Shown in pieces: positions 59,800 to 64,000 of a stretch of 64,000 nt of DNA (positions are counted from its first letter, which is position 1; each line of letters begins with the position of its first letter). Made by a program: the position numbers and the translations under genes. The stretch is from Nipponacmea schrenckii. Taxonomy: Eukaryota; Mollusca; Gastropoda; Lottiidae. Below the pieces are notes generated by a model. The model was not told the DNA's origin. It did not search any database and saw only the letters and a program-made list of their open reading frames with translations. The stretch is from the NCBI GenBank assembly GCA_030562195.1, contig JAUJPP010000003.1, positions 31,688,602-31,752,601 on the forward strand, given 5' to 3'.

Positions 59800-60621
59800 T
59801 CATATTAATAGATTGCGTATTAGTGATTTGAGTCTGCCATATGCAAGTTCTCTATTCTCTGGGAGTTCTGGAACCCTGTCTTTCCATGGCCACGTCACTT
59901 GATATCGCCCCTCACTAAACTTCAGAGAATTGTTAAAGTCTCTCATGACACATTCATCGTCTGATGTATAAGGGGAATCTTTGATGCCAATAGGCTCCAA
60001 GTTCCAGAAGTCTTCAATAGAAGGATTAACTGGTAGACACGCGTCAGTTGTTGAATGGAAACAATAATCCATCGAAGAATAAACTTCACTTACTTGCATT
60101 CCTTCAGATGCATTATCTTCATAATGAGACCTTCCTGCCAAAATCCAGCCAAATTTTGAACCAAGTAAATACAATCCATTTTTTATTTCAATCTTTTCTG
60201 GCAAGATAATGTCCAAATAATAATCATTCCCCACAAGAATTTCAATTGAAGAGCTTTCTAAACTTGTTGGTAGGGTGTCAGCTAGTTGTGCATCTTTCAT
60301 CAAATATTTCATGTTCTTCCTGACATCGATTTTCAAAGGTCTTCTTTGTTTTGGACCTGAAATCTCTGGAACTACGTTAGCATCTATTTCCATAAAGCTT
60401 TTGCAGATTTAATCTATTTGGCCTTTGTGCACCAAAAGTTACCAAATCTCTCCCGTACCCTTTTTCCTTAATTTCAACTTCTTTACTAGATTTTCAGTTA
60501 TATAGGTTCGTTGAGATCCAGAATCCATCAATATTCTTACTGTTTCTGTTTCATTGTTTTCTGTATTGGATACCATACTCTGTGCTGTTTGCATTAGTAC
60601 AATATCTCCAGAAGACAACAA
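59800..60621 (-). pseudogene. BEL aspartic protease region, upstream duplicate (unit B)
   Basis: Frame 60621-60439 has ETVRILMDSGSQRTYITENL, with the DSG catalytic triad of a retroelement protease. Frame 60393-59800 continues SSSIEILVGNDYYLDIILPE and GSKFGWILAG. This copy retains a short segment with MRDFNN (about 59935-59950) that is missing from unit A. Confidence 0.8.
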
Positions 60622-60974
60622 AGTATTTTCTTACCATCACCCATTTCATCCGATTCATCCACAAAATGAGACACTTCTCTGGTATTAAGTTTCTTAGGAC
60701 ACAGACTTCGGTTATGACTTTTGGTCTTCTTGCAATGGTAACATGCCTTCTCAACCGTACAGTCTCTACTCAGATGATCAAATTTTAAACAAATGTAGCA
60801 ACTACCATTTAACTTCTTCTTCCTGTCTTCCAATATTTGAAATTTCAGACATTCATCACTCCAATGTCTACCATCACTATACCTACAAATACGCAAATTT
60901 CTTCTATCATTACAATTACGAGATGATTTCATTGTAAATAGTACTTCTGCTGATGATTGCTGTTTACTTGTCAA
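60594..60974 (-). pseudogene. BEL gag zinc-knuckle region, upstream duplicate (unit B)
   Basis: Zinc motifs CRYSDGRHWSDEC, CYICLKFDHLSRDC and CYHCKKTKSHNRSLC are present in one frame, preceded by SSAEVLFTMKSSRNCNDRRN. The nucleic-acid-binding role is from family knowledge. Confidence 0.8.
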
Positions 60975-61022
60975 ATTGTTAAATCGTCTATTTTATTCTC
61001 TTTGTGTCTTTTAGTTTCCTTT

Positions 61023-61600
61023 CTATATTTCAAGTTGAATTAACACTTCCTTTGGTAATTTTGATGTGATCATTGAGATGAAAACATCTTGATTAATATC
61101 TTGTTGTAAAGCCTCCAAACTTCGAAAATGTTTCTCCATATCATCATATAATTTTCTAAGACTAGATGTCTGATTTGAAGCTGTGGTGAGGTTGATCAAA
61201 TCTACATAATGTTTGTTTACTACTGATTGAGATTCTCCAAAACGCTCCTTTAATATGTTGATAGCCACTTCATAGTTCTCAGTTGAAAGCGCTAATCCAA
61301 TCATTCTGTGGTTGTGTTGTCTCTTCGTTTAATTTCTCTCATCTGCAACTGTTGAAAATGCATAATCTGTTCTTGCATCTCAACTTGAAGATCAATCAGT
61401 CTTTCCTGTAACATTTCTTCAAATAGAGTCAGTTCTTTTATGCACATTGTTACTTCTTCTAAAATACTGAAAGATTTTTCAGTGTCTTCTTGAAATTTGG
61501 CAAGTTCTGTTTTATCATCCTTTTCTTCTAACGCTATTGACAGGTCCTTTGTAATATCTTCTAATTTAGCACCAAATTCCTTTAATCTTCTTGTAGCCAA
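61023..61600 (-). pseudogene. BEL gag N-terminal region, upstream duplicate (unit B)
   Basis: 61600-61301 starts MATRRLKEFGAKLEDITKDL and is a Glu/Leu-rich coiled coil ending REIKRRDN. 61304-61023 reads ALSTENYEVAINILKERFGE. The segment with LPKLDLVTYNGDKLKWTEFW seen in unit A's gag (about 58545-58690) is absent here, a deletion of some 150-240 bases. Upstream, at 61600-61780, remnants of a leader carry stops. Confidence 0.8.
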
Positions 61601-61782
61601 AACTACTTGTTTTATACAACTTTATACATTCTTTTCTTCTATTTCATCCTGATGTAGAATGTCTCTACTTTTATCAATCTCCTTCCCGAGAGGTTCTGGT
61701 ATCTTGTACATAGTCTCTTTAAAAATTTCACTGACATTTCTTTACTAACTTCCTTTTCTGTGTTACTCCTTCAAATGATTAC

Positions 61783-61800
61783 TCCCGGGTTTCGGCACCA
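61783..61800 (-). other. BEL primer binding site
   Basis: On the minus strand, TGGTGCCGAAACCCGGGA lies 5 nt after the 5' LTR. It starts TGG, complementary to a tRNA CCA end, the expected minus-strand primer site. I cannot name the tRNA with certainty. Confidence 0.8.
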
Positions 61801-61805
61801 TACAA

Positions 61806-62089
61806 TGTTGTGGATAACTTCTTGTAACACAGAATTGCCACATATTGTTTTACTTCTATAATTTTACTGTAACTAACTCAATATCTTACAAACACACTCT
61901 TATATGCACAGTCCATGGAAATTTCCCCTTCTAGCAAGATCTATGCTCATTGCATCATTTAATAATGCTATATATAGTAACCGAAGCCTCTAGAAACTTC
62001 CATATGGACTATGAAAAATATAAACAGAAATAAAGTTATAACATGTATTAAAATTCAATAATAGTTATAATTGCGAAGGATTCGCAACA
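61806..62089 (-). mobile_element. BEL/Pao 5' LTR
   Basis: 284 bases, starting TGTTGCGAATCC at 62089 and ending CCACAACA at 61806 on the minus strand, with TGTTG/CAACA inverted ends. About 200 bases match the partial 3' LTR at 47953-48154. Differences between the two (for example 'gctcattgc' against 'gcacattgc') indicate an old insertion. Confidence 0.87.
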
Positions 62090-62166
62090 ATATTACCACA
62101 CCAAAACCAATAATGGAAAGCAATTATAATAATACAAAAAACTTACTAAATTGAAACAAAAAGAAA

Positions 62167-63261
62167 CTAGAACTGTGAACAGTACTGAGAGTGGCAAACA
62201 ACCCCTATGGGGCCACTTGATACAAGCTCACATGATATAGCCTTTTTTAAACACTCAAAACAAACTTTTTAACAACCATTATAAGCATATGTTTGAACAG
62301 CTGAGGTCAAGTACATTATTTGACTTGAAAATTATTAAGGTAATTGAAGGTCAAGGTCCCTTGATATAGCCTTTTGAATTTCTTTAAAAACTAAAACGGG
62401 TACAAAAAAATTGTTGTTGACATTATAGGCCTATGTGTGGATAGCAAAGGTCAGGAACATTCTAGTTGTAAAAATTCAGGGTCATTGAAGGTCAAGGTCA
62501 TTTGATATAATTGCTGTCGATCATAATAGGCATGTGTGTGGATAGCTTAGGTCAAGAACACCCTGCTTGAAAAAATTCAGGGTCATTGAAGGTCAAGGTC
62601 ATTGTATTTGGCCTTTTGAATTTTCAAAAAAATTCAATCGGGCATTAAAAACATTTAAATTTGAAAATCAAAATTCTGTTCCCAACAAGTTTTAGATAAA
62701 GTAACAAGGTTTCGAAAAACAGCAAAATCGGACAAATCGGATAAAAATTAGGGAACTTATTAAAATTTTGCTGAATGTTACCGTTCTGTGATGACACATA
62801 AAGTATCACTTCCGGTTTGGATTTTTTATTCTAAAAGGGTTCTAATTATGCCTGATAGTATATATGTATAGCTTTTGTACTGATTTCTTACATACACCGG
62901 AAGCTGGGTGACCCAACGCGGTACTAAAAAACCGGAAGTTCTCACGCAAGAACCGGAAGTGGTAAAAACAATTTTATGATGCGGTTTTATTTCTATAGGC
63001 GACTTCTCTATATTCTGTAATTTTCAAAGCGATCGGATAATTAGCAACAAAGTTATGCAATAATTCAATTATTATTATGCAATTACTAACTACTGATGCG
63101 TAAAAAATTTAGTTTTATATATTCATTTTCTATTCCAGTACGTATCTTATCGTATTTTTCAAACCAAATTTCTATACCATTTTCGAGTTGGGCTAGGGAG
63201 CTTCCCGAAAAAAAAAAAGTCTAATGAAAACAAAGAGTGCCAAATTTCTAATTTGCCACTC
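62167..63261 (-). mobile_element. H1 Helitron-like (HINE-type) element, copy 2, complete
   Basis: Minus orientation. The 5' end at 63261 is GAGTGGCAAATT with its complementary arm (one mismatch, GGCACTC), then TTTGTTTTC and a T-run. The 3' end at 62167 reads TTTGCCACTC, TCAGT, hairpin ACTGT/ACAGT, TCTAG. The interior is colinear with 53483-54433 of copy 1, plus an extra ~100-base unit of the 'gggtcattgaaggtcaaggt' type (about 62500-62600). About 1.1 kb with no coding frame. It inserted 77 bases beyond the BEL 5' LTR. Confidence 0.8.
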
Positions 63262-63554
63262 AAAAAAATGCATAATATTCATTAGTGGTCCATTTGAAAT
63301 ACAATATGCAAATATCAAATTTTCCACCGTGCGCTTCTATGTCTGGGCATAAGGGCTCAGGGCTTCATGAGGTTGTCAAGTTAAGATCTTGTTCCATTCC
63401 GCAAAATTAGATTAGGGGTATGAATCAAAATTTAACGGAACGGAACGGAATGGAACTAAAATGCACCCTGTTTCAATATTTTTTGAAAGAATTTTTTTTT
63501 ACATTTGATTTATGAACAAAAATTGACAGTACAGTAACACTTACCGGAATGAAA
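63262..63554. other. Unassigned sequence
   Basis: Includes 'cggaacggaacggaatggaa' near 63440. Nothing else is recognised. Confidence 0.4.
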
Positions 63555-64000
63555 TTTTCAACTTTTCGTCAAACTCAGTAAAGAATAGTGCCATTTAGAG
63601 TGTTTAAGCAAAAAATCGAACTCGTTTTAATAAACAAGGGCAATAATTCATGTTAAATATATTTTGATAAATTGCCATAGGGTTCATCCTTGAGTGACCT
63701 AAAACGATTTATCAAATTCCGTAAATCAGTTAAGAATAGTGACATGTAGAGTGCTTACATGCCAAGAATCAAACGAGTTTTATAGAACAAGGGTAATAAT
63801 ATTCATGATATATATTTTTTTGATATATTTGATTATAAGTACAGTTCATCCTTGGATAATAATTTAATATTTTAGCCAGCTTCGTAAAAATCCATGAATG
63901 CGTTTTAAAGTCAAAGAGCAATAATTTATGCTAAATATATTTCGATATTTGCAGTTTTCCATCGGGCTCATTCTTGGATTTTTTCAAACAATTTCATCAT
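63555..64000. repeat. Repeat block of the 'agggcaataattcat' family, reaching the window end
   Basis: Three units with 'acaagggcaataattcatgt', 'gggttcatccttgagtgacc' and 'tagagtgtttaagc' match the family at 34850-36065. Continues past the window. Confidence 0.65.

Larger units (their letters stand above)
47953..62089 (-). mobile_element. BEL/Pao-type LTR retrotransposon, degenerate, with nested insertion and internal duplication
   Basis: Minus-strand order: 5' LTR, primer binding site, gag (coiled coil, zinc knuckles), aspartic protease, RT, RNase H, integrase, C-terminal DUF5641-like domain, partial 3' LTR. Protease-RT-RNase H-integrase order, a YVDN catalytic box in RT and the DUF5641-like tail are typical of BEL/Pao. 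A ~2.75-kb segment (gag to RT) is tandemly duplicated (about 56205-58957 and 58958-61578). A 5.76-kb nested insertion splits pol. Many stops and frameshifts; not functional as it stands. Confidence 0.85.

Noticed and set aside
1..64000. CRISPR arrays, bacterial operons, phage genes, tRNA or rRNA genes
   Set aside because: No spacer-repeat arrays or operon layout. The only tRNA-like promoter boxes belong to SINEs, and none folds into a full tRNA by eye.

Overview
The window is AT-rich animal DNA with spliced genes (GT...AG introns, short exons, introns up to 3.3 kb) in a dense bed of transposable elements. The repeats (long introns with 'gggcaataactcat...tttcattcaaatcgg' blocks, 'gaccttgacctttggtgacc' blocks, TTAA MITEs, tRNA-derived SINEs, Helitron-like elements) look most like a bivalve mollusc. 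That assignment is inference. There are no bacterial operons and no CRISPR array. One 500-base run of N (47291-47790) marks an assembly gap.

The left half carries ordinary genes. (1) A plus-strand coiled-coil gene, C6orf118-like, occupies 1-6915 and is probably cut by the window edge. (2) A complete minus-strand 6-phosphogluconate dehydrogenase gene (PGD) spans 9148-21821, with 14 coding exons whose phases all fit and a predicted 484 aa. (3) A complete plus-strand mitochondrial ribosomal protein bL20m gene (MRPL20) spans 29259-33321, with 5 exons and 153 aa. (4) A minus-strand, partly decayed gene (34014-37892) carries part of a tyrosine-recombinase-like domain. PGD and MRPL20 are divergent, and the 7.4 kb between their start codons is filled with a decayed LINE, an L2/CR1-like LINE tail, a SINE and a degenerate tandem repeat.

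The right half (37.9-63.3 kb) is a nest of mobile elements. A minus-strand BEL/Pao LTR retrotransposon runs from about 47953 to 62089, with an intact-looking 5' LTR and primer binding site, an internal tandem duplication of about 2.75 kb, and many broken frames. Its pol is split by a 5.76-kb insertion (48672-54433) that is itself three elements inside one another.

The most interesting observation concerns those nested elements. Three families, unrelated inside (called H1, H2 and H3 here), share one end design. At the 5' end there is a self-complementary hairpin. The outer arm of that hairpin recurs, inverted, close to the 3' end, followed after 4-6 nt by a 4-5-bp hairpin that abuts a terminal TCTAG. 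Insertion is into T-rich sites with no target duplication. This matches non-autonomous Helentron/Helitron2-type (HINE-like) elements. H2 carries a captured LINE ORF tail in both complete copies, and the H3 5' end occurs as a five-fold array. No Rep/helicase protein is in the window, so the autonomous partner must lie elsewhere.
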